This document shows, piece by piece, positions 53,159 through 61,853 of a stretch of DNA of 64,000 bases. The position numbers were made by a program, and so were the translations under genes. The stretch's first letter is position 1, and every line of letters begins with the position of its first letter. This stretch comes from MGBC163016 sp964649145 (GTDB lineage Bacteria > Actinomycetota > Coriobacteriia > Coriobacteriales > Eggerthellaceae). The stretch lies in contig CAZYOQ010000003.1 of NCBI GenBank assembly GCA_964649145.1, forward strand, positions 1-64,000, given 5' to 3'. The notes below the pieces were generated by a model. It made no database searches and had not been told where the DNA came from. It saw only the letters and a list, made by a program, of their open reading frames with translations.

Positions 53159-56100
53159 ATGTATACTGTTATTACAATGAGTGAGCTTTCGAAATTCATA
53201 ACAGATTTTGATCTTTATCTGTTCGATAGAGGCGATGCTCAGCGCGCATATAATGTTTTCGGATGCCACCCTCTTCCCGAGTCCGAAGGGAAAGACTCAT
53301 TTATATTTCTCGTGTGGGCTCCGCATGCAAAAGCCGTTAGCATCGTTGGCGATTTTAACGATTGGGACGACACAGCAAACCCAATGGAAAATTTCCACAA
53401 AGGTGTTTGGGCGCAAAGAGTCGACGGCCTTCATAATGGCAGCTTGTATAAATATTGCATCACAGGTTCAGACGGTACCAAGAACATCAAGGCTGACCCT
53501 TTCGCATTCCATTCGGAAAATGGGCTCTCAACTGCTTCTAAGGTATGGGATCTATCTGCTTATAAGTGGCAAGATGACAAATACATGGACTCTCGCAAAC
53601 AGCGTGACCTTCATAGCGAGCCGGTGTCGATATACGAGTTCCATTTAGGTTCTTGGAAGCTTCCCGATGGCCAAGATTCTCTTCCGAATTACAGGACTGT
53701 TGCCAAGCAGATGGTTGAATACTGCAAGGAGATGGGTTACACGCATATCGAGCCCATGCCTTTGACGGAATACCCATTTCCTGCATCTTGGGGATATCAG
53801 ACAACAGGCTATTACTCCATCACATCGAGATACGGAACCCCTGAGGACTTCATGTACTTTGTTGATGTGATGCACCAAAACAACATCGGCGTGCTTATGG
53901 ACTGGGTCCCATCTCATTTTCCAAAAGACGCTTTTGCACTTGCAAAGTTTGATGGCGAGGAGCTTTTCGAATATGCAGACCCCAGAAAGGGCGAACACTA
54001 TGGTTGGGGTACGCTGGTCTTTGACTACGGAAGGCCTCAAGTAGTTAGCTTTCTTGTTTCTGCGGCAATGTTTCTTTTCGACAAATATCATATAGATGGG
54101 CTTCGTGTTGATGCGGTTAGCTCGATGCTCTATCTTGATTACGACCGTGACGATTGGGTCGCTAACAAGGATGGCGGCAACATAAATCTGGAGGCTGTCG
54201 CCTTCCTTCAGAAACTAAACGAATCGGTGCTCTCACAATATCCTGGCACCGTGATGGTCGCCGAGGAATCCACCGCTTATCCGATGGTTACCTACCCACC
54301 TTATGCGGGAGGTTTAGGTTTTTCCTTCAAGTGGAACATGGGTTTCATGCACGATACGCTTGACTATGCGAAAACTGACTCGCTTTTCCGTGCAGGCAAC
54401 CACTATAAGATGACATTCTCGATGGACTACGCCTATAGTGAGGCCTTCATTCTTGAATTTTCGCATGATGAAGTCGTTTACGGCAAGGGTTCAATGGTGA
54501 ACAAGATGTTCGGCGACTACGAGCAGAAATTCGCCACTCTTCGTGCATTAATGGGATACCAGTTCGCGCACCCTGGAAAGAAGCTTACCTTCATGGGCTC
54601 TGAGTTTGCCCAGTTTGATGAATGGGATTTTACGCGAGAGCTTCAGTGGAATTTACTCGAATACCCTATTCATTCAAGCATGCAGAAGTACTCCGCCGAC
54701 TTAAACGCTTTTTACCTCAAGCATTCGGCATTGTGGCAAAGCGACATGTCGCCAGAAGGTTTCACTTGGGCTAACAAGAACAACCACGACCAAGATGCTC
54801 TTGCGTTTATTCGTCACGCAACGCCTGGGGCGGAAGTGGCGGATGCGTACAGTGACGCCGACGACTCAGATATCATCTGCTGTTTCAATTTCTCACCTGA
54901 ACCTATTTGCGGAATGACTGTTGGAATTCCGTATAGAGGAACGCTTACCGAGGTGTTCAATTCGAACGATAAGCGCTATGGAGGTTCGGGTGATTTCAAT
55001 GATGCCCCAATTCGTGCGATTAGGGGCTCTTTTGAGGGGCATCCATATCATGCTTCGGTAGATATTGCTCCGTTGTCTGCCGTTTACTTCAAGTTTGACA
55101 AGCAAGATAGAGGAGGGTGGATGATGAATCAGCATGAAGAGAGCGTTGCTATGATTTTGGCTGGAGGGCAAGGAAGCAGGCTAGGCGTTCTCACGCGACA
55201 CAGGGCAAAACCTGCAGTTCCGTTTGGCGGCAAGTACCGAATCATCGATTTCCCTCTGTCTAACTGCGCAAATTCCGGAATTGATGTTGTGGGTACGCTC
55301 ACGCAATACGAGCCTTTCGTGCTTAACAGCTATATTGGCACAGGGGCTCCTTGGGACCTCGACTCTCCCACAGGTGGAGTTTATGTGCTTTCCCCGTTTA
55401 CGAGAGTAGGAGATGTTGGAAGCTGGTATGCGGGTACAGCCGATGCTATCTACCAAAACATTAATTTCGTCGATCGCTATTCGCCAGAATACATAGTTGT
55501 CTTGTCTGGTGACCATATCTACAAGATGGATTACGCCGAGATGATAGCCTTCCATAAGTTCAAGAAGGCCGATGCAACGATTGCGGTTATGCCAGTGCCT
55601 ATAGAAGAGGCAAGCCGCTTTGGGATACTTGCGGCTAATGACGAAAACCGGATTACCGATTTCGTTGAAAAACCGGAGGTTCCACCAAGTAATTTGGCAT
55701 CGATGGGCGTTTATGTTTTCAGCTGGGGTAAAGTGCGCAGCTACTTAATTGCTGATGCGAAAGACTCTTCAAGCTCGCACGACTTCGGCAAAGACATAAT
55801 CCCTAAGATGCTCAATGCTGCAGAAAAAATGTATGCTTACCGCTTCGAGGGCTACTGGCGAGACGTAGGCACCGTGGAAAGCCTCTGGGAAGCTAACATG
55901 GATCTACTCGAGCCTAAGCCAGCACTTGATTTATCTGATAAGGCTTGGACGATATATTCGCGGACGCCTTTCATGCCCGCGGCTTATCTGGATGCCGAAT
56001 GCAGCCTTGACAGGTGTCTTGTTCCTGAAGGATGCGATGTTGCTGGTAGCATCTCGCACAGCGTGCTTTTCCAGGGAGTGCAAGTCGATGTCGGTTCCTT

Positions 56101-56374
56101 GATTGAAGACAGCGTGGTAATGAGAAACACGCAGATTGGGCAGCAAAGTAAGGTTAAGCGCGCTGTGATCGCTGAAGATGTGATCGTGGGAGATGGATGC
56201 ACTATCGGTGGTGATGGCGAGCTTTGTGTGATAGGTAGCGGCGCAAAGATTATGTCGGGGTCCACGGTAAAACCTGGCGAGACAATCGAGCCCGATGTGG
56301 TCGTAGACACCACGGTCGCCGAACTTAGCAACGCTGAAATGGCAGATGGCGAGGAAGAGGCCTCTTATGAATAA
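53159..56374 (+). CDS. glgB-glgC: Fused glycogen branching enzyme - ADP-glucose pyrophosphorylase ORF
   Basis: One uninterrupted frame of about 1071 aa. Residues 1-650 are a GH13 branching enzyme: CBM48 (FLVWAPHAKAVSIVGDFNDW), DWVPSHFP, GLRVDAV with the nucleophile, VMVAEEST with the acid, and FSHDEV. From about residue 655 it is a complete GlgC: ILAGGQGSRL, KPAVPFGGKYRIIDFPLSN, GTADAIYQN, LSGDHIYKMDY, GYWRDVGT and a C-terminal beta-helix. GlgC makes ADP-glucose and GlgB adds alpha-1,6 branches. No stop separates them, but a strong internal ribosome site precedes the GlgC part. The 5' start is uncertain (ATG 53159 or 53177; no good ribosome site). Confidence 0.88.
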   Translation: MYTVITMSELSKFITDFDLYLFDRGDAQRAYNVFGCHPLPESEGKDSFIFLVWAPHAKAVSIVGDFNDWDDTANPMENFHKGVWAQRVDGLHNGSLYKYCITGSDGTKNIKADPFAFHSENGLSTASKVWDLSAYKWQDDKYMDSRKQRDLHSEPVSIYEFHLGSWKLPDGQDSLPNYRTVAKQMVEYCKEMGYTHIEPMPLTEYPFPASWGYQTTGYYSITSRYGTPEDFMYFVDVMHQNNIGVLMDWVPSHFPKDAFALAKFDGEELFEYADPRKGEHYGWGTLVFDYGRPQVVSFLVSAAMFLFDKYHIDGLRVDAVSSMLYLDYDRDDWVANKDGGNINLEAVAFLQKLNESVLSQYPGTVMVAEESTAYPMVTYPPYAGGLGFSFKWNMGFMHDTLDYAKTDSLFRAGNHYKMTFSMDYAYSEAFILEFSHDEVVYGKGSMVNKMFGDYEQKFATLRALMGYQFAHPGKKLTFMGSEFAQFDEWDFTRELQWNLLEYPIHSSMQKYSADLNAFYLKHSALWQSDMSPEGFTWANKNNHDQDALAFIRHATPGAEVADAYSDADDSDIICCFNFSPEPICGMTVGIPYRGTLTEVFNSNDKRYGGSGDFNDAPIRAIRGSFEGHPYHASVDIAPLSAVYFKFDKQDRGGWMMNQHEESVAMILAGGQGSRLGVLTRHRAKPAVPFGGKYRIIDFPLSNCANSGIDVVGTLTQYEPFVLNSYIGTGAPWDLDSPTGGVYVLSPFTRVGDVGSWYAGTADAIYQNINFVDRYSPEYIVVLSGDHIYKMDYAEMIAFHKFKKADATIAVMPVPIEEASRFGILAANDENRITDFVEKPEVPPSNLASMGVYVFSWGKVRSYLIADAKDSSSSHDFGKDIIPKMLNAAEKMYAYRFEGYWRDVGTVESLWEANMDLLEPKPALDLSDKAWTIYSRTPFMPAAYLDAECSLDRCLVPEGCDVAGSISHSVLFQGVQVDVGSLIEDSVVMRNTQIGQQSKVKRAVIAEDVIVGDGCTIGGDGELCVIGSGAKIMSGSTVKPGETIEPDVVVDTTVAELSNAEMADGEEEASYE
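55109..55126 (+). promoter_or_regulatory. Internal ribosome site and start codons within glgB-glgC
   Basis: AGAGGAGGG at 55109-55117 is followed by in-frame ATG 55121 and ATG 55124. From 55124 the product would be a normal 416-aa GlgC (MNQHEESVAMILAGG). The spacing (7 nt from AGGAGG to 55124) is ideal, so GlgC is probably made separately as well as in a fused form. Confidence 0.75.
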
Positions 56375-57497
56375 CGCATTCGCCATTGTTTACGCAAAAC
56401 AGGGAGACCCTCAACTTCGAGAACTCGTGGAATTGAGATCGGTCGCAGCTTTGCCCTTTGCGGGAAGATATCGCATGATAGACGTGATTCTTTCGAACCT
56501 TACCAATTCAGGTGTTAGGTCTGTAGGTCTTATTACGCAGCGCAACTATAAGTCGCTGATTGATCATATAGGTTCTGGTAAGGAGTGGAATCTTTCCAAA
56601 AAGGCTGGCGGATTGATGATTTTGCCGCCTTATGATCTTGCAGTTGGGGATGATCTGTATCGCGGTTTACCCGACGCGCTTTTCAGCAAGCGTGACTTTA
56701 TTGATCACCAACGTTGGCGCTATTGCCTTCTTATTGCCACAGACAAGGTATACAGGCAAGATTTCAACGCTATGATGGAAAGGCATATTCAGTCGGGAGC
56801 AGATATCACTGTTCTGTATTCTAGAGACGACGCAGTAATGCATGACGACACGGGCTCTACGCATTATTTCCACCTTAAAGGGGATAAGGTGGTTGATCTT
56901 TCTGCAAGTCCTGAAGGGTCTGGAGACATTGTGGCAAACCTTGGTGCTTGCATCATGGATAAAGACCTTCTCATGCGCCTTGTGGAAGATACTTGTGCTG
57001 AAGGACTTTACAATTTCGACATGGACTTGCTTGCCGGGACTTCTGGCGTATATAAGGTCGTGGGAGTGGAACACCAAGGCTATGTTCATCCTGTATCTTC
57101 TGTGAAAACTTACTTCGACCTTAACTTCGACATGCTTGACCCCGATATTCGCTACGAGCTGTTTAACCCGGAATATCCGATCTACACAAAAACGCACGAT
57201 TCTCCGCCAACGCTTTTTGAAAAGGGTTGTGTGGCAGAGAACAGCCTTTTCGGGAATGGGTGTAGTGTAAAAGGCAAAGTCACAAAAAGCATCATTTTCA
57301 GAGGTGTTCAAATAGATGAGGGCGCCGATATCGAGAATTGCATTATTATGCAGAACTCACGTATAGGAGCCGGTGCCAAGCTTCGCAACATGATCATCGA
57401 TAAAGATGTCGTGATCGAGCCCGGTGCCAGATGCATTTCCGTTCCTTATAATCCCGCCATTGTGCGAAAAGGGGTTGTTGTTGAGGGATCGCGATAA
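56367..57497 (+). CDS. glgD: GlgD, ADP-glucose pyrophosphorylase-like subunit
   Basis: 376 aa, homologous to GlgC but with the nucleotide-binding GGxGxRL loop replaced (YAKQGDPQLRELVELRSVAALPF) while GRYRMIDVILSN remains. This is the GlgD form, which in Firmicutes is poorly catalytic and activates GlgC in a heterotetramer. ATG 56367 overlaps the glgB-glgC stop by 8 bp; GAGGAAGAGG lies just upstream. Confidence 0.92.
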   Translation: MNNAFAIVYAKQGDPQLRELVELRSVAALPFAGRYRMIDVILSNLTNSGVRSVGLITQRNYKSLIDHIGSGKEWNLSKKAGGLMILPPYDLAVGDDLYRGLPDALFSKRDFIDHQRWRYCLLIATDKVYRQDFNAMMERHIQSGADITVLYSRDDAVMHDDTGSTHYFHLKGDKVVDLSASPEGSGDIVANLGACIMDKDLLMRLVEDTCAEGLYNFDMDLLAGTSGVYKVVGVEHQGYVHPVSSVKTYFDLNFDMLDPDIRYELFNPEYPIYTKTHDSPPTLFEKGCVAENSLFGNGCSVKGKVTKSIIFRGVQIDEGADIENCIIMQNSRIGAGAKLRNMIIDKDVVIEPGARCISVPYNPAIVRKGVVVEGSR

Positions 57498-59329
57498 TGG
57501 CAGCGCACCGTCGAACGGCCTCTATGAAGGTCAAAAAGAGGCCTGCTGCAAAACTCGAGTCGAATTCTGGCGAAACTGATGTGCCTTTAAACGTTGATCG
57601 CATACGAAACATCCTCTCAGAGGCACAAACTATCATTGCCGAAGAAGATGCGAAGACATCCGCAGATCTTGCAGAATCCAAGATGCCTTCAAAGGACGAA
57701 GAGGCTAAGGCAGATGAAAAAGACAGGACGGCTAATAAGGCTAAGGCTCCTGAAAAGGTAAAGTCAACCAAGAAGGCCGAAGCTGCGAAAGAAACTAAGC
57801 AGGTTGGGACAACCAAGCAGGTTGAAGCTGCGAAAGAAACTAAGCCGACCAAGGCGCCCAAGAAGACCAATAAGACAGCGCCAAGCACTTTGGACGATTT
57901 TTCTGATCTTCCGGGTGTTCTTATAGTTGCAGCCGAAAGTGCACCACTTGCGAAAACAGGAGGGCTTGCAGATGTTGTCGGTGCTTTGCCTAAGTACCTT
58001 AAAAAACTTGGTGTGGATGCCCGCATCATCATGCCTTTCCACAAGCAAATCAAGGACAAGTATGCAAGCAAGGCCACGCACCTGTTCAGTTATTTTCTAG
58101 GTGAGCAATGGAGCGATAGGTTTGTTGGCATAGATAAGCTAGAAATAGACGGTGTTATCTATTATTTCGTCGACAGCGAATACTATTTCGGTGGGTCTAT
58201 TTATGCGGGTGGCAATTTTGAAGGCGAACAATATACCTTCTTTATGCAGGCAGTTTGTGATGTTATCCCGAATCTCGATTTCAACCCCGGAATTATTCAC
58301 TGCAACGATTGGCATACATCTCTTATTCCCTTCAAGCTGAAGGCGAAGGCAAAAAGCTTAGGTCAGGCTCCTCAAAAGATGCTTCTGACTATTCATAACC
58401 TGGCTTTCCAAGGTACATTCGGCGACGATACTAACGCTCGAATCATAGGCGATATCGAGCGCAGCTATGCCTGGGATCTTGGATGTTGGAACATGATGAA
58501 GGCGGGCATCGACACAGCCGACCGCGTCAATACGGTAAGTCCCACATACGCTTGGCAAATAACTACGCCACAATTTGGCGAAGGTCTCCAAGACGATCTT
58601 CGTTACCTAGCAGATACAGGAAGGCTTTCAGGAATTCTTAATGGCATAGATACCGATGAGTGGAACCCAGCAGCAGATAAAGCTCTTCCCGCCAATTATT
58701 CACTTGACAATATGGCTGGTAAGTTAAAGTGCAAAAAAGCGCTCATGAGCGACCTTGGGCTTGAATTTGACAAAGACGCCCCGCTTATCGCGATGGTAAG
58801 TCGCCTAACGCCTCAAAAAGGTATTGGCATTGCTTGTGATGTTATGGATTCTCTTGTCGATCAAGGCGTTCGCTTCTGCGTGTTAGGATCCGGCGATGGC
58901 GATCTTGAAGCGCGCCTTCGTGATTTGGAGGCTCGCCATAAGGGTCGTATCTGCTCTTTTATTGGCTACAATGGCCAGCTTTCTCACCAAATCTATGCCG
59001 CATCAGACTTCTTCTTCATGCCATCGGCTTTCGAGCCGTGCGGAATTTCGCAAATGATAGCAATGCGATATGGGTCTCTTCCAATTGTCCACGAGACAGG
59101 AGGTCTAAAAGACACCGTTGCTCCTTACAATCAATTCTCATGCGAAGGCGTAGGTTTCTCGTTTGCTAGATTTGATTTTTGGGATGCTGTGGAGGCTTGC
59201 AAACGAGCGCTTAGTGTATGGCCGAATAAGGATATAATGTCTCGACTCATTGAAAACGCTATGCAAATTGATTTTGGTTTCGATCGGTGCGCGCATTCAT
59301 ACGCCGAACTTTACCGGTCGATGATGTGA
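57497..59329 (+). CDS. glgA: Glycogen synthase with Lys/Glu/Ala-rich N-terminal extension
   Basis: 610 aa, about 135 longer than usual. The catalytic GT5 part begins at PGVLIVAAESAPLAKTGGLADVVGALP (the KTGGL motif binds ADP-glucose), with later MVSRLTPQKGI and PSAFEPCGISQMIAMRYGSLPIV. It elongates alpha-1,4-glucan with ADP-glucose. The extension is charged, probably disordered, and contains a tandem 15-residue repeat (AEAAKETK.., VEAAKETK..). Start ATG 57497 overlaps the glgD stop (TAATG). Confidence 0.93.
   Translation: MAAHRRTASMKVKKRPAAKLESNSGETDVPLNVDRIRNILSEAQTIIAEEDAKTSADLAESKMPSKDEEAKADEKDRTANKAKAPEKVKSTKKAEAAKETKQVGTTKQVEAAKETKPTKAPKKTNKTAPSTLDDFSDLPGVLIVAAESAPLAKTGGLADVVGALPKYLKKLGVDARIIMPFHKQIKDKYASKATHLFSYFLGEQWSDRFVGIDKLEIDGVIYYFVDSEYYFGGSIYAGGNFEGEQYTFFMQAVCDVIPNLDFNPGIIHCNDWHTSLIPFKLKAKAKSLGQAPQKMLLTIHNLAFQGTFGDDTNARIIGDIERSYAWDLGCWNMMKAGIDTADRVNTVSPTYAWQITTPQFGEGLQDDLRYLADTGRLSGILNGIDTDEWNPAADKALPANYSLDNMAGKLKCKKALMSDLGLEFDKDAPLIAMVSRLTPQKGIGIACDVMDSLVDQGVRFCVLGSGDGDLEARLRDLEARHKGRICSFIGYNGQLSHQIYAASDFFFMPSAFEPCGISQMIAMRYGSLPIVHETGGLKDTVAPYNQFSCEGVGFSFARFDFWDAVEACKRALSVWPNKDIMSRLIENAMQIDFGFDRCAHSYAELYRSMM
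57779..57845 (+). repeat. Tandem 45-bp repeat in the glgA extension
   Basis: GAAGCTGCGAAAGAAACTAA plus GC at 57779-57800 recurs without change at 57824-57845, a 45-bp period in frame. The intervening 23 bp are less conserved. Confidence 0.8.
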
Positions 59330-59336
59330 GGCGAAT

Positions 59337-61847
59337 ATGACAACTGATGATGAGCTTAGAATGAGCGGCCTGACTCTTGAAGAGGAGGCCGCTAAAGTTA
59401 AAGAGCACATAATCGAAAGAGTACGCACGCAATTCGCGCTTCCTATTGATGAGGCTTCCAAACAGCAAATATATGAAGCAGTGGGGCTGTGCGTCCGCGA
59501 CGATTTGATGGACTCTTGGATAACAGGCAGAACGCTCACACAGCGCTCTGGTGCGAAATGCTTAATCTACCTTTCTGCTGAATATTTAATCGGACGTTTG
59601 CTTACGAACAATTTGATCAACCTTGGCGAATATGACTCGTATTCTCTTGCGCTTCAAGAATTGGGCTACAGCCTAGACGAGATTGAGGAATGCGAGGCCG
59701 ACCCGGCCCTTGGAAACGGAGGCTTGGGGCGGCTTGCGGCATGCTTCCTCGACAGTCTTGCAACTCTTGGTCTTCCTGCTATGGGTTACGGTATTCGCTA
59801 TGAACATGGCTTTTTCCGCCAAGAAATTCAGGATGGAAAACAGGTCGAAATTCCTGACACTTGGGTGCTTAATGGGGACGTCTGGGAGACCGAGCGAGCA
59901 GATCGCATGTTTGAGGTTCGCTTTGGAGGTACGGTAGACGAACGCTGGAACTCGGACGGAAACCTTTCTGTTGAGTATCGCGACTATCAATCGGTCATAG
60001 CCAAGCCTTATGACATGCCTATACTTGGCTACCATTCCCCTTATACAGGCACGCTTAGGCTTTGGGCGGCTGTAGCTCCCAAACAGCTTGACCTTGCAAG
60101 CTTCAATCGTGGCGACTATGCAAGCGCTGCTGCAGAACGCGACCTAGCTGAATCTATCTCAAAGGTTCTCTACCCTGAAGACAGCCATTCCAACGGCAAG
60201 GAACTTCGTCTTCGTCAATACTATTTCTTGGTATCGGCGACAATGCAGCAGGTAATAGATTCCCATAAACGCAGAAACGGCGACTTGCACACGCTTCCAG
60301 ACACTATCGCCATTCAAATTAACGACACGCATCCAGCACTTGCAATTCCCGAACTCGTTCGTATCCTCATCGACAATGAGGGCTTTTCTTGGGAAGAGGC
60401 AGTGGAAGTGGCCGAGAGCTGCTTTAATTACACCAACCACACTATAATGCCCGAGGCCTTGGAGAAATGGCCTGCAGGGCTTATGCAGCGCCTTCTTCCA
60501 AGAATTTATCGCATTATCGAGACGATGGACGCGCGCCTTCGCGACCGTATTTGGCAGACCTTCCCAGGCGATTCAGAACGTATCGCGCACATGTCCATCA
60601 TTAGCGACGGTCAGGTTCACATGGCAAACCTCTGCGCGCTTATGAGTGGAAATGTGAACGGTGTCTCACAACTTCACGGACAGCTGTTAAAAACAAGTGT
60701 CTTCCGCGACTTCTATACGGCATTTCCAGATAGGTTCTTAGGAATTACCAATGGAATCACTCAGCGCCGTTGGCTAGCAGTTGCAAATCCAAGTCTTAAC
60801 GCGCTTATCAACCGCACTATAGGCCATGGGTTTTTGTCGGATTGGCATAAGCTTCTCGAGCTTGCTCCATATTCTGAAGATGAGGTTTTCCGTGAGGAAT
60901 TTGCCCAGGTAAAGGCTGCTAATAAGCGTTCTTTTGCCGAATGGCTTATGAGAACACAAGGTATTCAAATCGACCCCGAGTCTTTCATGGACGTGCAGGC
61001 CAAACGATTGCACGAATACAAGCGACAGTTGTTGAAAGTTCTACATATCTTAAGCATCTATGACGGTATAGTCGACGGATCTATACAGAATATGCGAAAA
61101 ACTACGTTTGCCTTTGCAGCAAAGGCGGCACCTGGATATTATCGCGCCAAAGAGATAATTCACCTTATCAATTCGGTCTCTAAGATGATTGCCGAAGACG
61201 ACCGCACCCGCGATATCATCTCTGTTGTTTTCGTTGCAAACTATGATGTGAGCACAGCTCAGCATCTAATTCCTGCAACCGACCTTTCAGAACAGATATC
61301 CACAGCTGGCATGGAGGCATCAGGAACAGGCAACATGAAGTTCATGCTTAATGGCGCGCTCACAATTGGCACTATGGATGGAGCCAACATAGAGATGTCT
61401 GAACAGGTTGGCAAAGAGAACATGTTCATCTTCGGTGCTCGTGTTGAAGATCTTGAGGCCATGCGCATTGCCAATTCTTATCACCCTCGCGAGGTCATGG
61501 AAAACAACCCGAAGCTTAAGCGTGCGCTTGCCCATCTGATTGACGGAAGCCTTCCAACAAGCGATGGGTCTAAGTTCGAGGACATTTATTACTCGTTGGT
61601 TGAAAACGATGGAAACTGTGGCGACAATTATTTCGTTCTTTACGACTTCGATGCCTATGACAAGGCGTTCTGGGAGGCAATCGAGCTGTATTCCAACAAG
61701 CAGGAATGGTATCGCAAGGCTGTGCTTAATACCGCAAGTTCTGGGTATTTTAGTTCCGATCGCACCATCAACGAGTACAACGACAAGATATGGCATTTGA
61801 GCCCATTTAACCTTGGCGACAGCGAAAGTACTCAGCGGGAAGGCTAG
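59337..61847 (+). CDS. glgP: Glycogen phosphorylase
   Basis: 836 aa GT35 enzyme releasing glucose 1-phosphate from glycogen. Conserved segments: DPALGNGGLGRLAACFLDS, YGIRYEHGFFRQ, INDTHPALAIPEL and the PLP-lysine region EASGTGNMKFMLNGALTIGTMDGAN. The first 25 residues are acidic and extra. GAGGCGAAT precedes the ATG, 7 nt after the glgA stop. Confidence 0.97.
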   Translation: MTTDDELRMSGLTLEEEAAKVKEHIIERVRTQFALPIDEASKQQIYEAVGLCVRDDLMDSWITGRTLTQRSGAKCLIYLSAEYLIGRLLTNNLINLGEYDSYSLALQELGYSLDEIEECEADPALGNGGLGRLAACFLDSLATLGLPAMGYGIRYEHGFFRQEIQDGKQVEIPDTWVLNGDVWETERADRMFEVRFGGTVDERWNSDGNLSVEYRDYQSVIAKPYDMPILGYHSPYTGTLRLWAAVAPKQLDLASFNRGDYASAAAERDLAESISKVLYPEDSHSNGKELRLRQYYFLVSATMQQVIDSHKRRNGDLHTLPDTIAIQINDTHPALAIPELVRILIDNEGFSWEEAVEVAESCFNYTNHTIMPEALEKWPAGLMQRLLPRIYRIIETMDARLRDRIWQTFPGDSERIAHMSIISDGQVHMANLCALMSGNVNGVSQLHGQLLKTSVFRDFYTAFPDRFLGITNGITQRRWLAVANPSLNALINRTIGHGFLSDWHKLLELAPYSEDEVFREEFAQVKAANKRSFAEWLMRTQGIQIDPESFMDVQAKRLHEYKRQLLKVLHILSIYDGIVDGSIQNMRKTTFAFAAKAAPGYYRAKEIIHLINSVSKMIAEDDRTRDIISVVFVANYDVSTAQHLIPATDLSEQISTAGMEASGTGNMKFMLNGALTIGTMDGANIEMSEQVGKENMFIFGARVEDLEAMRIANSYHPREVMENNPKLKRALAHLIDGSLPTSDGSKFEDIYYSLVENDGNCGDNYFVLYDFDAYDKAFWEAIELYSNKQEWYRKAVLNTASSGYFSSDRTINEYNDKIWHLSPFNLGDSESTQREG

Positions 61848-61853
61848 ATAAAC

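Noticed and set aside
53159..56374. Treating the glgB-glgC frame as a sequencing frameshift
   Set aside because: No frameshift is needed: the frame is open and both domains are intact; the stop is simply absent. An error cannot be excluded without reads.
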